Source of the DNA: a bacterium
GTDB lineage: Bacteria > Patescibacteria > Microgenomatia > UBA1400 > UBA12108
Direction of reading: 5' to 3'
DNA length: 22,936 nt
Assembly: GCA_021788365.1 (NCBI GenBank)
Contig: JAJYKS010000012.1
Location: forward strand, 1 to 22,936
The translations under genes and the position numbers were made by a program. Each line of letters opens with the position of its first letter. The stretch's first letter is position 1. Positions 7,696 to 13,954 of the stretch are shown here, one piece after another. Below the pieces are notes generated by a model that was not told the origin of the DNA, did not search any database, and saw only the letters and a list, made by a program, of their open reading frames with translations.

Positions 7696-8509
7696 TAGTC
7701 TAATGAACAAAGCACATATGTATACTGCTCGTAAACAATTTTTCCTCAAACTCGGCACCTCCGGACTGGTAGCAGCACTCCTCGTCGGAGTAGTGAGCGT
7801 TGGTACGCGAGTTACTGTACCACAGCGCGCCACAATCGCCGAGATTGCCGCCGGTGGCCCCGTCACCCTCGACGCCTCTCCCCCTCCCACCAATCTTTTC
7901 CTTAATCGCTCCTATCAACTGGATATCAACGCTCATTCGGGCACTACCAAAATGACTGCCGTACAGCTCGACATGTCCTACGATCCCAGCAAGCTGCAGA
8001 TAAATTCCGTGTCCCAAACCAGTTATTTCCCCATTGCGCTCGCCCCCATCTATATCGCGAGCGGTAGCGCCAACGGCACACCATCCGGCCAAATCGGCGG
8101 GACCGTAGGTGTCGCTCCAAATTCAGGCGGCCTTTCAGATTGGGGGACCGTTGTCTCGATAAACGTCAAACCCCTAGCCGTCGGCACACAAACGATCTTT
8201 TTCGGCCAAAACACCCGCGTGGCAGGGATAGGTTCAAATGCAAATATGTTTGGTACTGCTAACCCCATTTTTATTAATGTTTTCAATCCCGGCGATCTCA
8301 ACTTCGACGGCCATGTCGACATCTACGATTACAACGCGCTCGTCGCCAACTACGGCAACCCGTATACCATCTTTGATTACAACGATTTAGTAGCCAACTA
8401 CGGCAAAACGCTCACGTCGACTGATCAGTGTACGGCGCGTCCGGCATGTCTTGACTCCGTGCCGCGCTGCCTGCCGGTAACTCCGATCGGGGGCTGGTGC
8501 GCAAATTGA
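7685..8509 (+). CDS. Adaptor protein: cohesin + dockerin
   Basis: 274 residues from ATG 7685, which again lies within the last codons of the upstream gene (ATG 7703 is an alternative). A hydrophobic segment at about residues 23-42 acts as signal peptide or anchor. Residues about 60-199 look like a cohesin (VTLDASPPP, AVQLDMSYDPSKLQI, GTVVSINVKPLAVGTQTI). Residues 203-241 are a dockerin (GDLNFDGHVDIYDYN). The last 33 residues carry four cysteines. A protein with both modules can bind dockerin enzymes through its cohesin and itself dock to another cohesin, the role of an adaptor scaffoldin in cellulosomes. The cohesin call rests on fold-like motifs rather than alignment. Confidence 0.8.
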   Translation: MANNSLMNKAHMYTARKQFFLKLGTSGLVAALLVGVVSVGTRVTVPQRATIAEIAAGGPVTLDASPPPTNLFLNRSYQLDINAHSGTTKMTAVQLDMSYDPSKLQINSVSQTSYFPIALAPIYIASGSANGTPSGQIGGTVGVAPNSGGLSDWGTVVSINVKPLAVGTQTIFFGQNTRVAGIGSNANMFGTANPIFINVFNPGDLNFDGHVDIYDYNALVANYGNPYTIFDYNDLVANYGKTLTSTDQCTARPACLDSVPRCLPVTPIGGWCAN

Positions 8510-8522
8510 GAAACGTGTTACT

Positions 8523-9845
8523 ATGAAAAAAGATATGAAACAGTTATCTCCCCTTCTTTCACCAGACTACCAACCTCCGTTTGAGGAGAAGTCCGGCGGC
8601 AGCGCCGACCGGCGGCTCGCAACAGCAACAGTTATGGCCATGGTGGCAGTCGTGGCCAGCGCCGGTATCACGTGGTTCACGTCGCGTCCGGCAACTACTC
8701 CGCGGGTCGCCGTGGTTACCGGCGGCTCCGGCACCGTCGTGCTTTCCCTTTCCGGTCCCGCGAGTGTTAATGCCGGCGACGGGGCTGACCTTGCCGTAAC
8801 AGCCGATGCCGGCGGCAGTCACGTCTCCGCCATCCAAAGCGAGCTAACCTACTCCGACGCGTGCGGTGTGCCTTCGGTGACACAAGGCACATTCCTCCCC
8901 AACACACTCGCCGGTGCGAGCGTCACGGGCGGCAAAATCACGTTCACCTACGCCGCTCCGCCCAGCTCAGGAGGCGTGACCGGCTCCGGCACATTGGCCA
9001 CCATCCACGTAGCACCAACCGGCAATTGCACGCTCAGCTTTACGAGTGGCACCCAGGCCGCCGTCACCGAGAGCAATGCCAATGCACTCAAGTCTGCCTC
9101 CGACGCGACCGTCACCATTGCTTCTGCCAGTACACCCGCCAGCGCCTCCCCCTCAGAGTCGCCGTCGGCCCCTCCATCGGAAGCTCCCTCCGCTCCCCCC
9201 TCCGTCCCTCCATCCACGCCGCCTACTCCCGCGAGCGCTCCTAGTGCTCCTACGTTCCAGCAAAGCTGCCAGAACGGCAACCCCAATCTTAGCTTCACCT
9301 GGACCGGCGACGCCGGCTCCGGTGGCTACACCGTGGGCATCGCGACAAGCAACAGCCACGGTACGTATTACACCAAGCCCGTCTCACAGGGCCAGTCCAC
9401 CGACCTCACCAACTTCGTCGGTCAGTCGGGAGACGTCTCCGGCAAAGTCTTCACCTTCTCGCTAAATACCGCCTACTATGCCTGGGTCAGCAACGGCAAA
9501 AACAGCGCCGACAGCACCTTTACCGTCAAAGACTGCAACGCCGCAGCTTCTGCGTCATCCACCCCCGCCCCCACCGCAACCCCCAAACCCACCGCCACGC
9601 CTACACAGCGACCCACTGCTAAACCTAGTCCCACCCCCACCGCGACCAGTGCTCCCCAGCCCACCGTAACGTCAGGGGTCGTCATAACTCCCGCCCCCAC
9701 CCCGGGTAGTTTGCTCAACGACATCTTTGGCGGGTCGCTCCCCGCGACCGATTCCGGCACCTCGGCCGCCCCCAACTTGTTCCAGAAAATCTACCTCGGC
9801 TGGCAGGCTATCTTCACGCAAATCGCCAAGCTCATCTTCCACTAG
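8523..9845 (+). CDS. Membrane-anchored cohesin protein (anchoring scaffoldin-like)
   Basis: 440 residues. A ~30-residue polar N-terminus precedes one membrane helix (about 33-53, TVMAMVAVVASAGITWF), so the rest should lie outside. Residues about 70-199 look like a cohesin (VVLSLSGPASVNAGD, AIQSELTYS, GTLATIHV). Then come a P/S/A linker (201-242), a beta-rich domain with one cysteine near each end (243-340, possibly Fn3-like), a P/T linker (341-395), and a C-terminal segment with an LPATD motif (406-410) and an amphipathic helix. It starts 13 bases after the upstream stop with no own promoter visible. Position and topology suggest it tethers the dockerin proteins of the same cluster to the cell. 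Confidence 0.75.
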   Translation: MKKDMKQLSPLLSPDYQPPFEEKSGGSADRRLATATVMAMVAVVASAGITWFTSRPATTPRVAVVTGGSGTVVLSLSGPASVNAGDGADLAVTADAGGSHVSAIQSELTYSDACGVPSVTQGTFLPNTLAGASVTGGKITFTYAAPPSSGGVTGSGTLATIHVAPTGNCTLSFTSGTQAAVTESNANALKSASDATVTIASASTPASASPSESPSAPPSEAPSAPPSVPPSTPPTPASAPSAPTFQQSCQNGNPNLSFTWTGDAGSGGYTVGIATSNSHGTYYTKPVSQGQSTDLTNFVGQSGDVSGKVFTFSLNTAYYAWVSNGKNSADSTFTVKDCNAAASASSTPAPTATPKPTATPTQRPTAKPSPTPTATSAPQPTVTSGVVITPAPTPGSLLNDIFGGSLPATDSGTSAAPNLFQKIYLGWQAIFTQIAKLIFH

Positions 9846-9861
9846 CGCCGGATGCTAATCA

Positions 9862-9897
9862 TTGACAATGTTCGGTTCCTAGGTGCATAGTGAAGCT
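9862..9897 (+). promoter_or_regulatory. Promoter of the second RAYT-like gene
   Basis: A perfect -35 TTGACA (9862-9867), an 18-base spacer and -10 CATAGT (9886-9891) are followed by exactly six bases and ATG 9898. This supports ATG 9898 over the in-frame GTG at 9883 and suggests a leaderless message. Confidence 0.65.
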
Positions 9898-10467
9898 ATG
9901 CCAAGCAAACTGCTTCTTCGCAATTTCGAGTCCGGCCACTACTATCACCTAGAGCACAACGCAAAGGTAGGGGCAGATCTTTTTCAGTCGGACGCCGACT
10001 ACCAGAACTTCATCCTTCTCTTGTCCTACTACCTCCGCTTCCCCGACGCGGCTCCTCTCTCTTGGGTGAAGCGCTTGACCCCCCAGACCGTGATTGGCAA
10101 ACGAAACGCCTCCGAGTTCGGCGCCAGCCCCGTCACCCTCCACGCCTTCCTCCTTCTTCCGGACAAGTTCCATCTCATTCTGCGCGAAAACAGGGGCTCG
10201 TTCCGGCCGGGGATTAGCAACCTCATGCGCCGCCTCTCCGTGGGCTATGCCATGTACTACAACAAAACCCACGGTACCCAGGGAACCATCTACCACGGCA
10301 AATACAAGATGATAGAAGTTCCGCAAAACGATCTTGGCGTGCTCATCGACAAAGTTCACCACTACGACCAGGTAAATGATACGTTTCTTGCTTCCCCCCT
10401 CCACTCGAGCCGCTCCGACTACTCCGCAGCCCCCCGGCCGTGGCTCACCCCCATTCCGCTCACCTAA
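9898..10467 (+). CDS. RAYT-like protein with degenerate HUH motif
   Basis: 189 residues from ATG 9898 (MPSKLLLRNF lines up with the MPSIYCQRIF start of the intact RAYT at 3576). Shared blocks are SNLMRRLSVGYAMYYN and GTIYHGKYKM. The HUH block reads LPDKFH instead of MPNHFH: K90 replaces the first metal-binding histidine while H92 stays. The N-terminal HIYNRG is also changed to HLEHNAK, and the LSKYIHRNPL block is lost. The protein is therefore unlikely to cut DNA in the usual way. It has a near-consensus promoter and an uninterrupted frame, so it may be a domesticated DNA-binding derivative rather than a dead pseudogene. Its stop overlaps the stop of yraN by four bases, tail to tail. Confidence 0.8.
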   Translation: MPSKLLLRNFESGHYYHLEHNAKVGADLFQSDADYQNFILLLSYYLRFPDAAPLSWVKRLTPQTVIGKRNASEFGASPVTLHAFLLLPDKFHLILRENRGSFRPGISNLMRRLSVGYAMYYNKTHGTQGTIYHGKYKMIEVPQNDLGVLIDKVHHYDQVNDTFLASPLHSSRSDYSAAPRPWLTPIPLT

Positions 10468-10853
10468 ATCTCCACGCTCTCCCAGTGCTCTATCCTCGGC
10501 AATTCAGACTCCAGCCACACCCCGACCACATCCACGCGTACCCGCCCGGTCCACCCATATTCCCGGCACCACAGCTCCCCCATCCGCATGACTTGCTCCA
10601 CCTTCCACCGGTTCACCATTTCCCACGGCTCACCGTACCGGTCGCCCGTCTTTGTCTTCACCTCCACAAACACTACCACTTCGTCCCCACGTGTTGACGT
10701 GCTCACGTGTACACGTGTACGCGCAATAATATCCACCTCTCCCCACTTACTCCGGTAGTTGCGCGCCAATATTTTGTACCCTTTTCTCGCCAAATACTCG
10801 GCGGCCAGCGTCTCCCCCCTGTTTCCCGTCACCTTGTTCTGCTGTTTCCCCAT
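10464..10853 (-). CDS. yraN: YraN/UPF0102 family endonuclease-like protein
   Basis: 129 residues. The family signature is present: GNRGETLAAEYLARKGYKIL, ARNYRSKWGEVDII, VVVFVEVKTKTG. These hold the acidic residues and the lysine of a restriction-endonuclease-like core (GEVD, EVK). Function in the cell is not established; it is often linked to DNA repair, recombination or uptake, which fits the comM and dprA genes upstream. Between DIIA and VVVFVEVK there are about ten extra residues (RTRVHVSTSTRGDE) encoded by an 8-bp repeat. Its ATG follows the stop of the antitoxin gene with no gap (TAAATG), so the two are likely co-translated. Confidence 0.88.
   Translation of the reverse strand: MGKQQNKVTGNRGETLAAEYLARKGYKILARNYRSKWGEVDIIARTRVHVSTSTRGDEVVVFVEVKTKTGDRYGEPWEMVNRWKVEQVMRMGELWCREYGWTGRVRVDVVGVWLESELPRIEHWESVEI
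10689..10720 (+). repeat. 8-bp tandem repeat (ACGTGNNN) inside yraN
   Basis: ACGTG occurs at 10689, 10697, 10705 and 10713, exactly every 8 bases, giving four units. It encodes most of the extra loop of the YraN protein. Confidence 0.75.
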
Positions 10854-11126
10854 TTACGTTGTCTGTCGCATTTTTTCGATTATCCACATTCGGGCGAGAG
10901 TTGAGGTGTTCACCCCCATCTGCGTGGCCAAGCGCGCCATCCGCTGTTTTATACCGGATTGCAGCCGTACGGTCAACACTTCTTCCTTCGGCTTTCTCAG
11001 ATGAACTATCGCCTTTACTGGCGTTAACTCATCCATAAAATCGGTGACATCATGTGTGTCCCAAAACTCCGCTTCTTCCTCCAATGATTTAAATTCAGGT
11101 ATCCGGCTCTTCTTTTTCTTTTGCAT
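10854..11126 (-). CDS. brnA: BrnA/CopG-like antitoxin (ribbon-helix-helix)
   Basis: 90 residues from ATG 11126, chosen because AAAGGAG (complement of 11134-11140) sits seven bases before it; a longer frame begins at 11153. The N-terminal part IPEFKSLEEEAEFWDTHDVT is the typical BrnA/CopG-antitoxin start. The C-terminal part (LTVRLQSGIKQRMARLATQM) is a ribbon-helix-helix-like DNA-binding segment. The family binds and neutralises the partner toxin and represses the shared promoter. It overlaps the end of the upstream toxin gene by 32 bases. Gene order toxin-antitoxin is usual for BrnT/BrnA. Confidence 0.85.
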   Translation of the reverse strand: MQKKKKSRIPEFKSLEEEAEFWDTHDVTDFMDELTPVKAIVHLRKPKEEVLTVRLQSGIKQRMARLATQMGVNTSTLARMWIIEKMRQTT

Positions 11127-11385
11127 ATCTTTTCTCCTTTCGGCTACTGTCACGCGCCGTTACTACATAGTATGTTTTCCCCGCCACTCTGGCAAGAATT
11201 ACTGTTAAATAACGTTTCTCTTTTGTTTTTCCAAACAACATATATCGATCATACTTTCCCGCCACAACATCAACTTGCCGCTCACACGCTTCTTCAACCT
11301 CTTCCCTACCAACGGCATGCCGAGAAATATGTATTTCATTTCTCTCCTCCCACAATAGTTCGTCGATTTCAATATTATTTGTCAT
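11095..11385 (-). CDS. brnT: BrnT-like toxin
   Basis: 96 residues. The layout matches the BrnT family (RelE-like fold, a ribonuclease that stops translation): ELLWEERNEIHISRHAVGREEVEEA at the start, a central RYMLFGKTKEKRYLTVILAR, and the end VVTARDSSRKEKRYAKE with the basic and hydrophilic residues typical of the family. The degree of divergence means the call rests on motif order plus the partner gene. A near-consensus promoter lies directly before the ATG, leaving essentially no 5' leader. It is the first gene of a likely brnT-brnA-yraN transcript. Confidence 0.8.
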   Translation of the reverse strand: MTNNIEIDELLWEERNEIHISRHAVGREEVEEACERQVDVVAGKYDRYMLFGKTKEKRYLTVILARVAGKTYYVVTARDSSRKEKRYAKEKEEPDT

Positions 11386-11387
11386 AC

Positions 11388-11415
11388 ATTGTATTACATA
11401 TTTTTATGTTGTCAA
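11388..11415 (-). promoter_or_regulatory. Promoter of the brnTA operon
   Basis: On the minus strand a perfect -35 TTGACA (11410-11415) is followed by a 16-base spacer and a -10 TACAAT (11388-11393). The toxin ATG starts two bases after the -10. The -35 begins just behind the comM stop codon (11418-11420). The antitoxin would be expected to bind here. Confidence 0.7.
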
Positions 11416-11417
11416 CA

Positions 11418-12986
11418 TCACCACACGTTCTCCCTATACTGTACCGCCTCGGCAATATGCGCAGGCAAAATGTCGGGCGCGCCTGATAGGTCCGCAATCG
11501 TCCTGGCAACTTTTATCACTTTAAAATATGCCCGTGCCGACAGGTCGTATTTTTTGGTCGCCGCCGTAAGCATTTGTTTGGCCTCGGGAGACAGCGGGCA
11601 GAACTGTTTCACCTGCCGGTTGCCCATCTGCGCATTCGTATACATCCCCCTTATTCCCTTAAATCTCATCTCCTGTACTTTCCTCGCCGCGACCACCCGC
11701 GCTCGTATTGTTTTGCTATCCTCTAGCATCTCTCTTCTCTCTTCCGTCGAGGTCAACTTCGTGACCTCGACCGGGTCCACCCATACGTGCAGGTCAATGC
11801 GGTCGAGGATAGGCCCCGACACCCGCCGCCGGTATTTGGCGATCATTCGCTCTCCGCAATTACATTCTTTTGTGGGGTGGTTCAGGTAGCCGCACGGGCA
11901 CGGATTGGCAGAGGCCAGCAGCATAAACTTCGCCGGGTACTCCGCCCGCGCCGCAACGCGTGAGATAGAGACCGTGCCGTCTTCCATGGGCTGCCGTAAA
12001 ACTTCCAAAACCGATCGGGGAAACTCCGGCATTTCATCCAAAAACAAAACTCCCAGGTGCGCGAGCGACACCTCCCCCGGCTGGGGACTGCTCCCACCGC
12101 CGATCATCGCCACCATGCTGGTGGTGTGGTGAGGGGAGCGGTACGGCCGGCGGCGGATCAAGGCACTCCCCGCCTCCATGAGGCCGGCCACACTGTAGAT
12201 CCGCGTCACTTCTAAAGATTCGTCCGGCAAAAGTGGTGGCAATATCCCCGGAAACGCCTTGGCGAGCATGGTCTTCCCCGCCCCCGGCGGCCCCACTAGG
12301 AGCAGGTTGTGCCCGCCGGCAGCCGACAGCTCTGCCGCGCGCTTGGCCGTCTCCTGCCCGGCGATCTCGGCAAAATCCACGAGCGGCTCGGCGTCATCGA
12401 GCGCCGGCAAAATCTCGATATGTTGTAGCGGCTGTATCGCCCGGCCGTTCCCCGACAGGTGTTGTACCAGCTCCGCCAGGTTGCGCACGGGATACACGGC
12501 AACGCCGTCCACCACCGCCCCCTCCGCCGCCGAGAGCGCCGAGACATAGAGGTTGTGCACGTGTTTCTCTTTGGCAAGCATCGCGGTGAGGAGTACGCCC
12601 CGGCTTTGTTTTAGTCCCCCGTCAAGCCCGAGTTCACCATAAAAATACGTGTTATCACCCGTAGGGGCGACCCTCGCGGTCGCCCGTTCCTCCGTATCAA
12701 ATTCCCCGTTTGCCAAGAGTATCCCCACCGCAATCGGCAAATCGTAGTTGCTCCCCTCTTTGGGGAGGTCTGCCGGCGCCAGGTTTACCGTAATTTTTTT
12801 GTCCGGATACGTCGCCCCGGAATTTTCGATGGCCTTCTTCACGCGCTCTTTTGCCTCCTCGACTGCCTTGTCCGCGAGCCCTACGATCTTGAGGCCGGGG
12901 AATCCCCGCTCCGCAACGTCCACCTCGACTGTCACCTCAATCGCCTGGAGCCCCACCGTCGCAACCGATTTCACCCGTGCCAGCAT
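11418..12986 (-). CDS. comM: ComM/YifB family Mg-chelatase-like AAA+ ATPase
   Basis: 522 residues, the usual length. N-terminal Lon-like fold (MLARVKSVATVGLQ, NLAPADLPKEGSNYDLP), then the AAA+ core with Walker A GPPGAGKT (232-239), Walker B-type LFLDEMPEF, and SANPCPCGY with the cysteines of the C-terminal part (GYLNHPTKECNCGE). In naturally competent bacteria ComM is a helicase that drives branch migration of incoming DNA. A strong AAGGAGGAG precedes the ATG by three bases. Between GEFDTE and YFYGELGLDGG there are about 12 unusual residues (RATARVAPTGDN) encoded by a GC-rich hairpin repeat. It lies 46 bases downstream of dprA on the same strand, consistent with a DNA-uptake/recombination group. 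Confidence 0.95.
   Translation of the reverse strand: MLARVKSVATVGLQAIEVTVEVDVAERGFPGLKIVGLADKAVEEAKERVKKAIENSGATYPDKKITVNLAPADLPKEGSNYDLPIAVGILLANGEFDTEERATARVAPTGDNTYFYGELGLDGGLKQSRGVLLTAMLAKEKHVHNLYVSALSAAEGAVVDGVAVYPVRNLAELVQHLSGNGRAIQPLQHIEILPALDDAEPLVDFAEIAGQETAKRAAELSAAGGHNLLLVGPPGAGKTMLAKAFPGILPPLLPDESLEVTRIYSVAGLMEAGSALIRRRPYRSPHHTTSMVAMIGGGSSPQPGEVSLAHLGVLFLDEMPEFPRSVLEVLRQPMEDGTVSISRVAARAEYPAKFMLLASANPCPCGYLNHPTKECNCGERMIAKYRRRVSGPILDRIDLHVWVDPVEVTKLTSTEERREMLEDSKTIRARVVAARKVQEMRFKGIRGMYTNAQMGNRQVKQFCPLSPEAKQMLTAATKKYDLSARAYFKVIKVARTIADLSGAPDILPAHIAEAVQYRENVW
12665..12685. repeat. GC-rich hairpin repeat inside comM
   Basis: GGGCGACC, loop CTCGC, GGTCGCCC: perfect 8-bp arms, preceded by GTAG. 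It resembles the widespread GTAGGGGCGACC-type palindromic repeats usually seen between genes. Here it is read in frame as part of RATARVAPTG. Confidence 0.75.
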
Positions 12987-13032
12987 ACACTCCTCCTTAC
13001 TATCCTCTATACGATATACTATATACGAAATC

Positions 13033-13893
13033 TTACGTCACCACCCACACTCCCCGCTCCTCGGCTACCTCGCCCCGGAGAGACAGGCTCGTGAGCACCG
13101 CCCCCACCTCCCCCACCGGCATCACGAGCCGCCGCGACAGCTCATTCGTGCTCATCGGACCCTCGAGTGTCAAAAGAGTAACAAGTGTGTTCTCACTTTC
13201 GCTAAAAGCAACTTTACCGCGATGTTTACGTACTTTTTTAGAGTATTTTTTGTCGTCAAAAAAATCGCCGGTAAGCGGCTGCGCCCATCCCTTTGAAAGG
13301 AGTAGGTTGCACCCGGCAGAAACCGGAGAAAAGATACTTCCCGGCACGGCCAGGACCGGCTTTCCCAGTTTTCTCCCCCACGCCGCCGAGTTTAGGGATC
13401 CACTATGCACCCCCGCCTCCACGACAACGACCAGGTCGGCTAGCCCCACCACTATTCGGTTCCGTTCGGGGAAGCTCCACAGTGTTCCCAGCATGTCGGG
13501 CGGAAATTCGGACAAGAACAACCCTTTCCTTTCTATTACTTTATGATACAAACTCATGTTTTCTGGAATAATTGGTGCATCTATTCCCCATCCAAATACC
13601 CCAATAGTTCTTCCACCCGCCTCTACGGTCAATCTATGCATTTCTATATCAACACCGTACATAAACCCAGAGATCGTCGTATATCCGCGCGCAACAAACT
13701 GCGGCACAATCTCGGCAAGCACCTGCTTCCCGTACCGGCTCATCTTTCGGCTACCCACGATGGCGACCGTCTTATCAAAAAGCGATTGTTCCCACGTACC
13801 TTTGTACCAAAGCCCCTCAATTGGTGGCTTCACGCTGGCAAGGCGCGCCGGAAACCTGGTACTATCTCGCGCAACATACTGTGATTTTTCCAT
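13033..13893 (-). CDS. dprA: DNA-processing protein DprA
   Basis: 286 residues from ATG 13893; the frame extends to a TTG at 13935 but a -10 box lies between the two. The Rossmann-like DprA core is clear: VAIVGSRKMSRYG, TTISGFMYGVDIEMH, GVFGWGIDAPIIPEN, LFLSEFPP, FPERNRIVVGLADLVVVVEA, SGSLNSAAWGRKLGKPVLAVPG. A small winged-helix domain follows (LVTLLTLEGPMSTNELSRRLVMPVGEVGAVLTSL). DprA loads RecA on incoming single-stranded DNA during transformation. The usual SGLARGID is changed to SGFMYGVD. It is upstream of comM and divergent from the pilin gene, so three natural-transformation genes are adjacent. Confidence 0.93.
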   Translation of the reverse strand: MEKSQYVARDSTRFPARLASVKPPIEGLWYKGTWEQSLFDKTVAIVGSRKMSRYGKQVLAEIVPQFVARGYTTISGFMYGVDIEMHRLTVEAGGRTIGVFGWGIDAPIIPENMSLYHKVIERKGLFLSEFPPDMLGTLWSFPERNRIVVGLADLVVVVEAGVHSGSLNSAAWGRKLGKPVLAVPGSIFSPVSAGCNLLLSKGWAQPLTGDFFDDKKYSKKVRKHRGKVAFSESENTLVTLLTLEGPMSTNELSRRLVMPVGEVGAVLTSLSLRGEVAEERGVWVVT

Positions 13894-13899
13894 GATACT

Positions 13900-13905
13900 A
13901 TCATA
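13900..13905 (-). promoter_or_regulatory. -10 box of dprA
   Basis: TATGAT on the minus strand is separated by six bases (AGTATC) from the dprA ATG at 13893, the same -10/six-base/ATG layout as several other genes here. No clear SD lies between. Confidence 0.5.
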
Positions 13906-13911
13906 CCAATT

Positions 13912-13947
13912 AGCCGTATTTGGCGAATTTGCCAAATAAGCCTAATA
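13912..13947. repeat. 9-bp tandem repeat between dprA and the pilin gene
   Basis: Four 9-base units: AGCCGTATT, TGGCGAATT, TGCCAAATA, AGCCTAATA. Read on the minus strand, 28 bases match 2302-2329 in the surface gene at 24 positions. It overlaps the upstream regions of both divergent genes, including the -10 TATAGT (13946-13951) of the pilin gene. Confidence 0.65.
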
Positions 13948-13954
13948 TAGTAGT

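Noticed and set aside
8948..9298. Antisense open frame over the anchored cohesin gene
   Set aside because: It is a glycine/alanine-rich shadow of the P/S-rich linker, with no start signal.
13292..13571. Small plus-strand frame opposite dprA
   Set aside because: It is proline-rich and lies fully antisense to conserved DprA motifs.
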